NCBI RefSeq assembly: GCF_001547525.1
Contig: NZ_LNJP01000004.1
Location: forward strand, 434,001-498,000
DNA: 64,000 nucleotides
DNA from: Burkholderia anthina
Lineage (GTDB): Bacteria > Pseudomonadota > Gammaproteobacteria > Burkholderiales > Burkholderiaceae
Reading direction: 5' to 3'
The position numbers were made by a program, and so were the translations under genes. Positions 17,299-26,331 of the stretch are shown here, in pieces. Position 1 is the first letter of the stretch; each line of letters begins with the position of its first letter. The notes under the pieces were generated by a model. It had not been told where the DNA came from. It saw only the letters and a program-made list of their open reading frames with translations, and ran no database searches.

Positions 17299-18855
17299 AT
17301 GGCTGTTTCCTCTGCACATTCGGTGAACTCGGGCGCGCTGGCGCCGTCGGCCGTCGTCGGCGTGATCGGCGCCGGCGCGATGGGCGCGGGCATTGCACAG
17401 GTCGCGGCGGCGGCCGGCCATCCGGTGTTGCTGTACGACCTGAACGAAGCGGCCTGCGACAAGGCGCTGGCCGGCATCCGTGCACAGTTCGCGCGGCTGG
17501 CGGAGAAGGGCCGGCTCGAACCGGCGCAGGCCGACGCGGCCGGCAACCGGATCCGCGCGGTGCGCGCGCTGGCCGATTTCGCGGGCGCCGCGCTGATCGT
17601 CGAGGCGGCGGCCGAACGGCTCGACGTGAAGCGCGAGATCTTCGCGACCCTCGAGCGCCATGTCGACGACGCGTGCGTACTGGCGACCAACACGTCGTCG
17701 ATCTCGATCACGTCGATCGCGGCCGGGCTGCGCGTGCCGCAGCGCGTCGCCGGCCTGCATTTCTTCAATCCGGCGCCGCTGATGGCGCTCGTCGAGGTGG
17801 TCAGCGGGCTCGCAACCGCGCCCGATATCGCCCGGATGCTCGTTGCGACCGCCGCTGCGTGGGGCAAGCAACCGGTGATGGCGAAATCGACGCCGGGCTT
17901 CATCGTGAACCGCGTCGCGCGGCCGTATTACGCGGAGGCGCTGCGCGTGCTGAACGAGCAGGGCGGCGCGCCGGCCACGATCGACGCGGTGATGCGCGAA
18001 GCCGCCGGCTTCCGGATGGGGCCGTTCGAGCTGATGGACCTGATCGGCCACGACGTGAACTTCGCGGTGACCGAGTCGGTGTTCCGCGCGTACTTCAACG
18101 ACCCGCGCTACACGCCGTCGCTGATCCAGCAGGAACTCGTGAACGCGGGCTTTCTCGGGCGCAAGTCCGGGCGCGGCTTCTATTCTTATGCGGACGGCGC
18201 GACGCCGCCCGCCCCCGATCTCGAACCGCCGCGCGCCGCGCCGGCCGACGTCGTGCTGTTTGCGCAGGACGGCCCGGCCGCCGCGTTGCACGCACGCTTG
18301 GCCGAACGTATCGACGGCGTCCGGCAGGCCGGCGTGCAGCCGGACGAACTGCTCGCAACGGCCGGCCGAGCGTCGATCGCGCTGACCGACGGCCGGACGG
18401 CCACGGCGCGCGCCGCGCAAACCGGCGTGGCCGATCTCGTGCTCGTCGACCTCGCACGCGATTACGCGCAGGCCAGGCTCGTTGCGCTGACGCGCGCGCT
18501 CCAGTGTAGCGACGCCGCGTACGCCGATGCGGTCGGGCTCTTTCAGCAGGCGGGCTTTCGCGTCGTCGGCTTGGCTGACGTGCCGGGCATGGTCGCGATG
18601 CGCACCGTCGCGATGCTCGCGAACGAAGCCGCCGACACGGTGAACCAGGGCGTGTGCTCGCCGGCCGATCTCGACCTCGCGATGGAGAAGGGCGTGAACT
18701 ACCCGTGCGGCCCGCTCGCGTGGGCCGATGCAATCGGCATCGGCCGCGTGCACCGCGTGCTGTCGAACCTGGCGGCGAGCTACGGCGAGGACCGCTATCG
18801 CGTGTCGCCGCGGCTCGCCGCGCTGCATGCGGCCGGCCGCATGTTCCGGTCGTGA
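17299..18855 (+). CDS. paaH: 3-hydroxyacyl-CoA dehydrogenase PaaH
   Basis: 518 residues. NAD-binding GAGAMG is at 24-29, and the catalytic His of LHFFNPAPLM is at 154. The 3HCDH C-terminal domain runs at about 200-295 (VNRVARPYYAEALRV, MGPFELMDLIGHDVN). A second, diverged copy near 415-515 holds MVAMRTVAMLANEAADTV and NYPCGPLAWADAIGI. This three-part build is that of PaaH/PaaC, which oxidises 3-hydroxyadipyl-CoA to 3-oxoadipyl-CoA in the phenylacetate pathway. It leads a cluster with paaK and an enoyl-CoA hydratase and has a TetR-type palindrome over its promoter. paaI and paaJ, often neighbours, are absent here. Confidence 0.9.
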   Translation: MAVSSAHSVNSGALAPSAVVGVIGAGAMGAGIAQVAAAAGHPVLLYDLNEAACDKALAGIRAQFARLAEKGRLEPAQADAAGNRIRAVRALADFAGAALIVEAAAERLDVKREIFATLERHVDDACVLATNTSSISITSIAAGLRVPQRVAGLHFFNPAPLMALVEVVSGLATAPDIARMLVATAAAWGKQPVMAKSTPGFIVNRVARPYYAEALRVLNEQGGAPATIDAVMREAAGFRMGPFELMDLIGHDVNFAVTESVFRAYFNDPRYTPSLIQQELVNAGFLGRKSGRGFYSYADGATPPAPDLEPPRAAPADVVLFAQDGPAAALHARLAERIDGVRQAGVQPDELLATAGRASIALTDGRTATARAAQTGVADLVLVDLARDYAQARLVALTRALQCSDAAYADAVGLFQQAGFRVVGLADVPGMVAMRTVAMLANEAADTVNQGVCSPADLDLAMEKGVNYPCGPLAWADAIGIGRVHRVLSNLAASYGEDRYRVSPRLAALHAAGRMFRS

Positions 18856-18908
18856 CCGCCTCGTCACCTCGAACACGATAACGACATCACTCCTTGGAGG
18901 AGCCCCCG

Positions 18909-20231
18909 ATGACTCACCCGACGCACCCCGCCGCCGCCCTCGAGCCGATCGAGACCGCCAGCCGCGACGAACTGCAGGCGCTGCAGCTCGACCGCCTCAA
19001 GTGGTCGCTGCGCCACGCGTACGACAACGTCCCGCACTATCGGCGCACGTTCGATGCGGCAGGCGTGCATCCGGACGATCTGAAGTCGCTCGCCGATCTC
19101 GCGAAGTTCCCGTTCTCGACCAAGAGCGACCTGCGCGACAACTATCCGTTCGGCCTCTTCGCGGTGCCGCGCGAGCAGGTCGTGCGCGTGCACGCATCGA
19201 GCGGCACGACCGGCAAGCCGACGGTCGTCGGCTACACCGCGCGCGACATCGACACGTGGGCGAACGTGACCGCGCGCTCGATCCGCGCGGCCGGCGGCCG
19301 CCCGGGCGATACGCTGCACAACGCGTTCGGCTACGGGCTTTTCACCGGCGGTCTCGGGATTCACTACGGCGCGGAGCGGCTCGGCTGCATGGTCGTGCCG
19401 ATGTCCGGCGGGCAGACCGAGAAGCAGGTGCAACTGATTCGCGATTTCGAGCCGAAGATCATCCTCGTCACGCCGTCGTACATGCTGAACCTGATCGACG
19501 AGATGGTGCGGCAAGGGATGGACCCGGCCGAATCGTCGCTGAAGATCGGCATCTTCGGCGCCGAGCCGTGGACGCAGGCGCTGCGCGACGAAGTGGAGAC
19601 GCGCGCGGGCATCGACGCGCTCGACATCTACGGGCTGTCGGAAGTGATGGGCCCGGGCGTCGCGTGCGAATGCGTCGAGACGAAGGACGGCCCGGTGATC
19701 TGGGAGGACCATTTCTACCCGGAGATCATCGACCCCGTCACCGGCGAAGTACTGCCCGACGGCAGCCAGGGCGAGCTCGTGTTCACGTCGCTGACGAAGG
19801 AGGCGATGCCGGTGATCCGCTACCGCACGCGCGACCTCACCGCGCTGCTGCCGCCGACCGCGCGCGCGATGCGCCGTCTCGCGAAGATCACGGGCCGCTC
19901 CGACGACATGCTGATCGTGCGCGGCGTGAACGTGTTCCCGAGCCAGATCGAGGAGATCGTCGTCGCGCTGCCGCAGTTGTCGGGCCAATTCCAGATCACG
20001 CTGTCGCGCGACGGTCACATGGACCGGCTCGACCTCGCGGTCGAGTTGCGCTCCGAGGCCGCGGCGTCCGTTTCCGACGGCGACCGCGCGGCGCTCGCGC
20101 GCGAGCTGCAGCACCGGATCAAGACGATGGTCGGCGTGTCGTCCGGCGTGACGGTGCTCGCGGCCGGCGGCATTCCCGCGAGCGCGACCGGCAAGGCGCG
20201 GCGCGTGATCGATCGCCGCCAGGCCGCCTGA
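18909..20231 (+). CDS. paaK: Phenylacetate-CoA ligase PaaK
   Basis: 440 residues. It activates phenylacetate with ATP and CoA, the first step of aerobic hybrid phenylacetate degradation. The ATP-binding loop SSGTTGKPTVVGYT is at about residues 97-110. Later motifs are DIYGLSEVMGPGVACEC, EGDHFYPE-like WEDHFYPEIIDP, and the C-terminal GRSDDMLIVRGVNVFPSQIEE hinge with the catalytic Lys region SATGKARRVIDRR at the end. The ATG at 18909 is preceded by GGAGGAG, a strong ribosome site; the open frame before it is not needed. It follows paaH by 53 bases. Burkholderia can carry two PaaK paralogues with different substrate preference; this may be the second one. Confidence 0.93.
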   Translation: MTHPTHPAAALEPIETASRDELQALQLDRLKWSLRHAYDNVPHYRRTFDAAGVHPDDLKSLADLAKFPFSTKSDLRDNYPFGLFAVPREQVVRVHASSGTTGKPTVVGYTARDIDTWANVTARSIRAAGGRPGDTLHNAFGYGLFTGGLGIHYGAERLGCMVVPMSGGQTEKQVQLIRDFEPKIILVTPSYMLNLIDEMVRQGMDPAESSLKIGIFGAEPWTQALRDEVETRAGIDALDIYGLSEVMGPGVACECVETKDGPVIWEDHFYPEIIDPVTGEVLPDGSQGELVFTSLTKEAMPVIRYRTRDLTALLPPTARAMRRLAKITGRSDDMLIVRGVNVFPSQIEEIVVALPQLSGQFQITLSRDGHMDRLDLAVELRSEAAASVSDGDRAALARELQHRIKTMVGVSSGVTVLAAGGIPASATGKARRVIDRRQAA

Positions 20232-20270
20232 TTGTCGATGGATGCCGTTCTACCCGAGGAAACCTGTTCG

Positions 20271-21071
20271 ATGGATGGATTGAAGACCCTGGCCGTCACG
20301 GTCGATACGCGCGGCATCGCGACCGTCGCGCTGCAGCGCGGCGACGTGCTGAACGCGTTCGACGAGACGATGATCGCGGAGCTGACCGACGCGTTCGCGA
20401 CGCTCGGCCGGCGCGACGACGTACGCGCGATCGTGCTGCGTTCGGACGGCCGCGCATTTTGCGCGGGCGCCGACCTGCAGTGGATGCAGCGTGCGAGCGC
20501 GAACGACGCGGCCGCGAACCTGCGCGACGCCGAGCGGTTCGCCGCGATGATGCGCGCGATCCGGCAATGCCCGAAACCGACGGTCGCCCGCGTGCAGGGC
20601 CACGCGTTCGGCGGCGGGGTGGGCCTGTGCGCCGCGTGCGACATCGTGATTGCGAGCGACCACGCGCGCTTTTCGGTCAGCGAGGCGCGCTTCGGGATCC
20701 TGCCGGCCGTGATCGGCCCGTATCTGGTCGAGGCGGTCGGGCAACGCCAGGCGCGCCGTCTCGCGCTGACCGCGACGCAGCTCGCGGCCGCCGAAGCCGT
20801 GGCGATCGGGCTGATTCATCAGGCCGTGCCGCTCGATGCGCTGGACGACACGCTCGAGCGGACGCTCGCGGAACTCGGCCGCAACGGCCCGCACGCGCTG
20901 ATGGAGATCAAGCGCTTTTTCGACGCGATCGGCGAGTACCCGCCGTCGGATGAGCGCGCGGCGTTCACGGCGCAGACGATCTCCCGCGTGCGGGCGACGC
21001 CGGAAGCAAAGGAAGGCTTCGCGGCCTTCTTCGCGAAGCGGCCGCCGGCGTGGGAGACGGGCGCCGAATAA
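20271..21071 (+). CDS. Enoyl-CoA hydratase/isomerase family protein
   Basis: 266 residues, crotonase fold. The oxyanion-hole segments are RAFCAGADLQWMQR (about residue 65) and HAFGGGVGLCAACDIVIASDHARFSVSEARFGI. The catalytic Glu is in the SEARFGI region. The sequence style is close to methylglutaconyl/carboxygeranoyl-CoA hydratases. The position directly behind paaK suggests a PaaF/PaaG-like role in hydrating or isomerising 2,3-dehydroadipyl-CoA. I cannot decide between these, so I give no symbol. GAGGA lies 10 bases before the ATG at 20271; upstream in-frame codons exist but lack a ribosome site. Confidence 0.85.
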   Translation: MDGLKTLAVTVDTRGIATVALQRGDVLNAFDETMIAELTDAFATLGRRDDVRAIVLRSDGRAFCAGADLQWMQRASANDAAANLRDAERFAAMMRAIRQCPKPTVARVQGHAFGGGVGLCAACDIVIASDHARFSVSEARFGILPAVIGPYLVEAVGQRQARRLALTATQLAAAEAVAIGLIHQAVPLDALDDTLERTLAELGRNGPHALMEIKRFFDAIGEYPPSDERAAFTAQTISRVRATPEAKEGFAAFFAKRPPAWETGAE

Positions 21072-21196
21072 GGCTGCGCGACGATCGTTCATGACGATCG
21101 ACGCCGAAACCGGGGCGGCCGCATTTTGCGTCTCGGGCACGGGCGCTTGCACTACAATGCGTGACCCCCGGCGCGCTGCCGGCCCCGTCCCGACCG

Positions 21197-21880
21197 ATGC
21201 TTCGCACGATGATCGTCAACCGCCTTGTCTCCGAGATCCTGTTCGGCTTTACCGGCCTGATCGGCATCATCAATCCGATCGGCATCGCGTTCCTGTTTCT
21301 CGAACGGACCGAGGCGCTCACCGCGCATGAACGGGATCTGCTCGCGCGGAAGGTCGCGTTCAATGCGTTCGTCGTGCTGATGGTCGCATTCTTCGCCGGC
21401 ACGCCGGTGCTGCATTTCTTCGGGATCTCGATGGAAGCGCTGCGGATCGGCGGCGGCTTCGCGGTTGCCGTGGCCGGCTGGCAGATGCTGAACGAACCGG
21501 ACGGGCCCGGCGGCGGCGACACGCCGGTCAAGCCGATCGACGCGAACGCGATCATGACGCGCGCGTTCTTCCCGCTGACCATGCCGCTGACGGTCGGCCC
21601 CGGCTCGATCGCGACCGCGATCGCGCTGAACGCGAACCGCACGCACAAGCTGTCGGAGTTCGCGCTGTCGAGCATCGTGTCGATCGCCGTGTCCGTGCTC
21701 GTCGCGCTCGTGATCTGGCAGGTCTACAGCCGCTCCGCGCTGCTCGCGCGCTACCTCGGCAGCGAAGGGACGAAGGTCGCGAAACGCGTGTCGGCGTTCC
21801 TGCTGCTGTGCATCGGCGTGCAGATCATGCTGACCGGCTTCTCCGCGTTCCTGCAGCCGCTCGCCGATCAGGCCAGGTAA
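21197..21880 (+). CDS. MarC family inner-membrane protein
   Basis: About 227 residues with six predicted membrane segments. Recognisable MarC features are FGFTGLIGIINPIGIAFLFLERT near the start and PLTVGPGSIATAIALNANRTHK in the middle. Despite the name, E. coli MarC is not a proven antibiotic pump and the function of the family is unknown. A TACAAT -10-like element at 21153-21158 places transcription near 21165, so the ATG at 21197 or at 21209 is the probable start; neither has a clear ribosome site. It is transcribed separately from the paa genes. Confidence 0.85.
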   Translation: MLRTMIVNRLVSEILFGFTGLIGIINPIGIAFLFLERTEALTAHERDLLARKVAFNAFVVLMVAFFAGTPVLHFFGISMEALRIGGGFAVAVAGWQMLNEPDGPGGGDTPVKPIDANAIMTRAFFPLTMPLTVGPGSIATAIALNANRTHKLSEFALSSIVSIAVSVLVALVIWQVYSRSALLARYLGSEGTKVAKRVSAFLLLCIGVQIMLTGFSAFLQPLADQAR

Positions 21881-21896
21881 CCGGGGCCGCCCGGTT
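21879..21896 (+). terminator. Hairpin at the end of the marC-family gene
   Basis: AACCGGG-GCCG-CCCGGTT, a perfect 7-bp stem that starts within the stop codon. Only CATCCTTC follows, so it is a weak candidate for intrinsic termination. Confidence 0.4.
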
Positions 21897-22038
21897 CATC
21901 CTTCAAGGGGCTCCTTTCACGCAGCCTGCACGCGGCGCGCGGTCATGCGCGTTCGCCGCATGCGGGATACCATGCGACGTCTGGCGGATGCGCGGCGCGC
22001 ATCCGGCCGCAATCCCCACCTGATTGGCGAGGCGTGCA

Positions 22039-23019
22039 ATGGAATACGTGAAATTCGGTTCGACCGGGCTGGACGTGTCGAAGCTGGTGCTGGGCTGCAT
22101 GACGTTCGGCGAGCCGTCGCGCGGCACGCATCCGTGGACGCTGCCGGAAGCGGAAAGCCGCCCGATCATCCAGCGGGCGGTCGAGGCCGGCATCAACTTC
22201 TTCGACACCGCGAACATGTATTCGGACGGAACGTCCGAGGAGATCGTCGGCCGCGCGCTGCGCGATTTCGCGAAGCGCGACGACGTCGTGATCGCGACCA
22301 AGGTGTTCTACCGGATGCGGCCGGGGCCGAACGGCGCCGGCCTGTCGCGCAAGGCGATCATGACCGACATCGACGAGAGCCTGAAGCGGCTCGGCACCGA
22401 CTACGTCGACCTCTACCAGATTCACCGCTGGGACTACGGCACGCCGATCGAGGAGACGCTCGAGGCGCTGCACGATGTCGTGAAGGCCGGCAAGGCGCGC
22501 TATATCGGCGCCTCGTCGATGTTCGCGTGGCAATTCGCGAAGGCGCTGCACACGTCGAAGCAGAACGGCTGGACGCGCTTCGTCAGCATGCAGAATCACC
22601 TGAACTTGCTGTATCGCGAGGAAGAGCGCGAAATGCTGCCGCTGTGCGAGGACGAAGGCATCGCGGTGATTCCGTGGAGCCCGCTCGCGCGCGGGCGCCT
22701 GACGCGCAACTGGGACGAATCGTCGGAACGGCAGCAGAAGGACGACGTCGGCCAGCGGCTGTACGACGCCACGGCCGATGCGGACAAGGCGGTCGTCGAG
22801 GCCGTCGCGGCGATCGCCGCCGCGCGCAACGTGCCGCGGGCGCAGGTCGCGCTGGCGTGGGTCGCGCAAAAGCGCGGCGTGACCGCACCGATCGTCGGCA
22901 TTTCGAAGCCGCGGCAACTGGACGATGCGCTCGGCGCGCTCGCGCTGAAGCTGACCGACGATGAAATCGCCACGCTCGAACGCCCGTACGTGCCGCACGC
23001 GGTCGCCGGGTTCAACTGA
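22039..23019 (+). CDS. Aldo/keto reductase
   Basis: 326 residues, (alpha/beta)8 barrel NADPH-dependent oxidoreductase. The tetrad is visible: Asp and Tyr in FFDTANMYSDGTSEE, Lys in VVIATKVFYRM, and His in YQIHRWDYGTPIEETLEAL. The segment VIPWSPLARGRLTRNW and the C-terminal PIVGISKPRQLDDALGAL are typical of the YajO/AKR11-like group. The ATG at 22039 begins MEYVKFGSTGLDVSKL, the family N-terminus. The physiological substrate is unknown. The next gene is on the opposite strand and ends 27 bases away, so the gene is probably monocistronic. Confidence 0.9.
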   Translation: MEYVKFGSTGLDVSKLVLGCMTFGEPSRGTHPWTLPEAESRPIIQRAVEAGINFFDTANMYSDGTSEEIVGRALRDFAKRDDVVIATKVFYRMRPGPNGAGLSRKAIMTDIDESLKRLGTDYVDLYQIHRWDYGTPIEETLEALHDVVKAGKARYIGASSMFAWQFAKALHTSKQNGWTRFVSMQNHLNLLYREEEREMLPLCEDEGIAVIPWSPLARGRLTRNWDESSERQQKDDVGQRLYDATADADKAVVEAVAAIAAARNVPRAQVALAWVAQKRGVTAPIVGISKPRQLDDALGALALKLTDDEIATLERPYVPHAVAGFN

Positions 23020-23046
23020 GCGACGGCGGCGGTACCTGCGCCGCGT

Positions 23047-23913
23047 TCAGCGCGCGGCGGCGAGCATCGGGTAGGTGAACAGGCCGAAGTGGACGACGTT
23101 CAGCCCCGCGTGCGCGAGCGCGGCGGCGAGCAGTCCGCCGCGCCGCCACGCGAGGCCGTAGCCGACGCCGGCCACCGTGCCGAGCACGATCCATTGCCAG
23201 CCGCCCGCCGCGTGCGCGGCGCCGAACAGCACCGCGCCGGCCGCGAGCGCGACCCACGGGCCCCACGAGTACGCGCGCAACATGCGGGTCAGCCCGCCTT
23301 GCACGTAGCCGCGAAACAGCCCTTCCTCGGCGAGCGTCACCAGCAACAGGTTGTTCACGAGCCACAGCCAGCCCGACGGCGGCCATTTGGGCGCCCAGCC
23401 GACCATCCCGAACGCGAGCGCGCCGGCCAGGCACGCGGCGGCGGTGGCGACGGCCGCCACGACGCCGGTGCGCAGCGCGTGCGACAGCGCGACGCCGGGG
23501 GCGACCCACGGCAGCACCCACAACAGCCACAGCCCGACGAGCGGCTTGTCGAAGTTCAGGTACATCGTGAATGGCGCGGCGTCCGGTGTGAAGCGGATCG
23601 GCCCGATCACGCGCGGATTGTGGAAGCCCGGAATCAGGTGCAGGCTCAGCGCGATCGCCAGCGCGGCGAAGACGAGGTGCGCCGCGATGCGCACCGCGAG
23701 CGGGCGCTGGGGCAGCACGCCCCACGCGGCCGCGATCAGCAGCGCGAAGGGCGCCAGCGTGATCGGCGCAAGCTGGCCGAACGCGAGCGCACCCGCATAG
23801 CCGAGCGCGGCGAGGCCGATGCTCAGGCCGTGCAGCGGGCGATGCCATGCGAATGCGGCGGCCGCGAACAGGGCGATCCAGATCGTGGCACACGGAAGGA
23901 GCGAAAGGGACAT
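23047..23913 (-). CDS. CPBP family intramembrane metalloprotease (Abi/CAAX type)
   Basis: 288 residues with about eight membrane segments. The protease motifs are in the last third: LVTLAEEGLFRGYVQGGLTRM (EExxxR) and VLFGAAHAAGGWQWIVL (FxxxH), with a further His in AHAGLNVVHFG. The family includes Rce1-like peptidases and bacteriocin-immunity proteins; the target here is unknown. The frame is open back to 24006, but the ATG at 23913 gives a proper hydrophobic N-terminus MSLSLLPCATIWIALFA. About 100 bases separate it from the membrane protein gene upstream on the same strand. Confidence 0.85.
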   Translation of the reverse strand: MSLSLLPCATIWIALFAAAAFAWHRPLHGLSIGLAALGYAGALAFGQLAPITLAPFALLIAAAWGVLPQRPLAVRIAAHLVFAALAIALSLHLIPGFHNPRVIGPIRFTPDAAPFTMYLNFDKPLVGLWLLWVLPWVAPGVALSHALRTGVVAAVATAAACLAGALAFGMVGWAPKWPPSGWLWLVNNLLLVTLAEEGLFRGYVQGGLTRMLRAYSWGPWVALAAGAVLFGAAHAAGGWQWIVLGTVAGVGYGLAWRRGGLLAAALAHAGLNVVHFGLFTYPMLAAAR

Positions 23914-24012
23914 GACGGGAAACGGATGGGCGGACGAGACGCCGCGCATCATACAGCAGGCGCCGTGAAACGCGGCCGGGCGGCATCGGCCGGTCAGCCG
24001 GCGCACCGCGTG

Positions 24013-24669
24013 TCAGCGGCCGGCGGTTTCCGTGACGCCGCCGCGGCCCGGGATGTCGACGCTGTTGCGCACGCGCATCCGCCGCCGATACCAGAACGTC
24101 CACAGCAGCAGGCAGCCGAACACCGTGTAGCCCATCACCGGCGACACGACGAGCACGCGTTCGACCGGCCAGTTGGCGACCATCCACCAGCGCAGCAGCA
24201 TCTCGAGCGTCATGATCGCGCCCCACACGAACGTCATCAGCCGCAGCATCTGCCGCAGGCCCGGCTGCGCGTCCCAGACGGCTTCGAAGTGCGCGGCGCC
24301 GCCGTCCATCTCGCGGGCCACGGTGGCGCGGGCCAGATAGTAGATCAGCGGGCGTTCGCGCAACAGCGACAGCAGGAACACGATGCCGATCGTGCCCGAG
24401 CCGATCGATTCGCGCATCAGCAGCGTGCGCGGGCTGCCGCCGAACGCCATCCCGACGATCGACAGCGTGATGCCGAGCAGCACGATGGCCGCCACCGCGT
24501 CGATGCGGCGCGAGCGGATGAATTCGACGATCGACCAGACGATCGGCGGAACCGCGGACGCGTACAGCGCGCCGGTTTCGCCGAAATACGGATGCGCGAC
24601 CCGATAGGCTACCCACGGCAGCACGAGGTTGACGAAGAGTTCGAGTATCAGTCCGGCTCGCGGTTTCAC
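24013..24669 (-). CDS. Integral membrane protein resembling the VC0807 family
   Basis: 218 residues with six hydrophobic segments, in the order LILELFVNLVLPWVAYRV, ASAVPPIVWSIVEFI, DAVAAIVLLGITLSIVGM, GSGTIGIVFLLSLL, MLRLMTFVWGAIMTLEMLL and VSPVMGYTVFGCLLLWTFWY. The early IVEFIRSRRIDAVA and ESIGSGTIG segments recall VC0807-type proteins, which have no known function. I placed the start at the GTG at 24669 (VKPRAGLILEL). The open frame extends to 24873, but the added part is basic and non-membrane and unlikely to be translated. The start is uncertain. Confidence 0.65.
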   Translation of the reverse strand: MKPRAGLILELFVNLVLPWVAYRVAHPYFGETGALYASAVPPIVWSIVEFIRSRRIDAVAAIVLLGITLSIVGMAFGGSPRTLLMRESIGSGTIGIVFLLSLLRERPLIYYLARATVAREMDGGAAHFEAVWDAQPGLRQMLRLMTFVWGAIMTLEMLLRWWMVANWPVERVLVVSPVMGYTVFGCLLLWTFWYRRRMRVRNSVDIPGRGGVTETAGR

Positions 24670-25000
24670 GGTGCGCCATCCCACGCAGGTCGGGGCGAAC
24701 GCGCGAAAGGCGTGGTCGCCCCGGTTGCCCCGACAATGCCCTGAAAAGGGTTCGGTCCAGTATATCGAAGAATCGCGCGGGGCTCGGGGTTGTGAATGTT
24801 TCCGCGTGCCGCGTCCGGATGGAACGCGGCGTGGCGGCTGCCCCGGACCGGGGTGATGAGGGTTGCGCGCCACGCCACGCGGGAAAGGGAGGCGGAATCA
24901 CGCGCGCCGCCCGTGCTGGGGCGACGCTCGACGGCGGAGCGGCGGCCTGCGCGCCGCGGCGCGAATCGATGCCGCGGATGCCGCGAGCGCGCGCGTGCGG
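24670..25000. other. Intergenic region without a recognised gene
   Basis: About 330 bases between two minus-strand genes. It should contain the promoter of the membrane protein gene; CAGTATATCG near 24753 is the only AT-rich spot. I see no terminator with a T tract for the dehydrogenase gene and no coding frame I trust. Confidence 0.4.
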
Positions 25001-26098
25001 TCAGGAGACGGCCGGCTGGACGATGATCTTCACGTTGCGGTCCTTGTGGTTGACCAATTCCTCGAAGCCGCGCGTGACGATGTCGCCGAGCGCGATGCGC
25101 CCGGTGATGAGCGGCTGCACGTCGATGCGGCCGTCCGCGATGAAGCGGATCACGTCCGCGAATTCGCCGTTGTACGCGAGCGAGCCGATCACTTCCTTCT
25201 CGGTCGACACGATGTCGAAGAAGTTGAACGGCGCCGGTTCCTCGAAGATGCCGACCATCACCGACTTGCCGGCCTTGCGGATCACGTCGATCGCGAGCTT
25301 CGCGGTGGCCGTGTGCCCGATGCATTCGAACGACACGTCGGCGCCGTAGCCGCCCGTCAGCGCCCGGACTTCGGCGATCGCATCGGACGTCTTCGGATCG
25401 ATGACGACGCTCGCGCCCACCTCCAGCGCCTTCTGCTTGCGCGCGGCCGACATTTCCAGCGCGATCACGCGCCCGGCGCCCGCGGCCTTCGCGCACATGA
25501 TCGTGCACAGGCCGATCGTGCCCGCGCCGACCACGACGACGGTCTGCCCGACGATGTTGCCGGCCTTCTTCACCGCGTGCAGCCCGACCGCGAGCGGTTC
25601 GATCAGCGCGCCGGCCTCGGTCGGGAAATCGTCGGGCAGCTTGTACAGCAGCTCGGCCGGCACGTTCACGTATTCGGCGAATGCGCCGTTGTTCATCAGC
25701 CCGGTGAACGCGAGGTTCTCGCAGATGTTGTACAGCCCGTGCCGGCAGTACCAGCAGGTGCCGCAATGCTGGCACGCGTCGGCCGTCACGCGGTCGCCGA
25801 CCGCGAAGCCCGACACGCCCGCGCCCAACTCGGCGATCTCGCCGCTGAACTCGTGGCCGAGGATGCACTGGCCCTTCAGGCCGGTCAGCGGGTGCGGCGC
25901 GTCGACCGGGATGAACACGGGCCCGGCGACGTATTCGTGCAGGTCGGAGCCGCAGATGCCGCACCAATGCACGCGAATCGTCACCCAGCCCGCGGGCGGG
26001 CGCTGCGGAACGGGAACCTCTTCGACGCGGATGTCGTGGCGGCCATGCCAGACGGCGGCCTTCATGCTGGGCGGGGTGATCGATGCCGGTGTACTCAC
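25001..26098 (-). CDS. Zinc-dependent 2,3-butanediol/sorbitol-type alcohol dehydrogenase
   Basis: 365 residues, medium-chain dehydrogenase. The catalytic zinc site is in CGICGSDLHEY plus GHEFSGEI; structural zinc is bound by the four Cys of CQHCGTCWYCRHGLYNIC. The Rossmann motif is VVVGAGTIGLCTIMCAKAAGAG. MKAAVWHGRHDIRVEEVPVP and the FIPVDAPHPLTG insertion are typical of (R,R)-butanediol dehydrogenases, which interconvert butanediol and acetoin; a sugar-alcohol substrate is also possible. The GTG at 26098 follows GGAGACAGCAAC; the ATG 11 codons later is the alternative. A sigma-54 promoter lies 83 bases upstream with activator-type repeats beyond it, consistent with acetoin/butanediol genes being under a Fis-type activator elsewhere in the genome. 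Confidence 0.88.
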   Translation of the reverse strand: MSTPASITPPSMKAAVWHGRHDIRVEEVPVPQRPPAGWVTIRVHWCGICGSDLHEYVAGPVFIPVDAPHPLTGLKGQCILGHEFSGEIAELGAGVSGFAVGDRVTADACQHCGTCWYCRHGLYNICENLAFTGLMNNGAFAEYVNVPAELLYKLPDDFPTEAGALIEPLAVGLHAVKKAGNIVGQTVVVVGAGTIGLCTIMCAKAAGAGRVIALEMSAARKQKALEVGASVVIDPKTSDAIAEVRALTGGYGADVSFECIGHTATAKLAIDVIRKAGKSVMVGIFEEPAPFNFFDIVSTEKEVIGSLAYNGEFADVIRFIADGRIDVQPLITGRIALGDIVTRGFEELVNHKDRNVKIIVQPAVS

Positions 26099-26180
26099 GT
26101 TGCTGTCTCCGTCGGGTTGTCGTCGGGTGCGCGGCAATGCTGCCGGTGCGCCCGTCGCGCGATTGCGCGATCGACCGGTA

Positions 26181-26196
26181 TGCAGGAACGGGGCCA
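26181..26196 (-). promoter_or_regulatory. Sigma-54 (-24/-12) promoter of the dehydrogenase gene
   Basis: On the minus strand the sequence is TGGCCCCGTTCCTGCA. GG-N10-GC spacing is exact and 9 of the 12 defined consensus positions match TGGCAC-R-N4-TTGC-W. It lies 83 bases before the GTG start. Confidence 0.6.
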
Positions 26197-26331
26197 GCGT
26201 GAATCAGGGCGGTGCGTGGCAAGCGGAAGCACGCGTGGCGTGCGTTGCACCATGTCGCTTTCCGGCGGCCGGCAACGATTCGGAAGAAACGGAGCGTCGG
26301 CTCTGCTGCGATAGCGAAACGGCGGGCGGGG

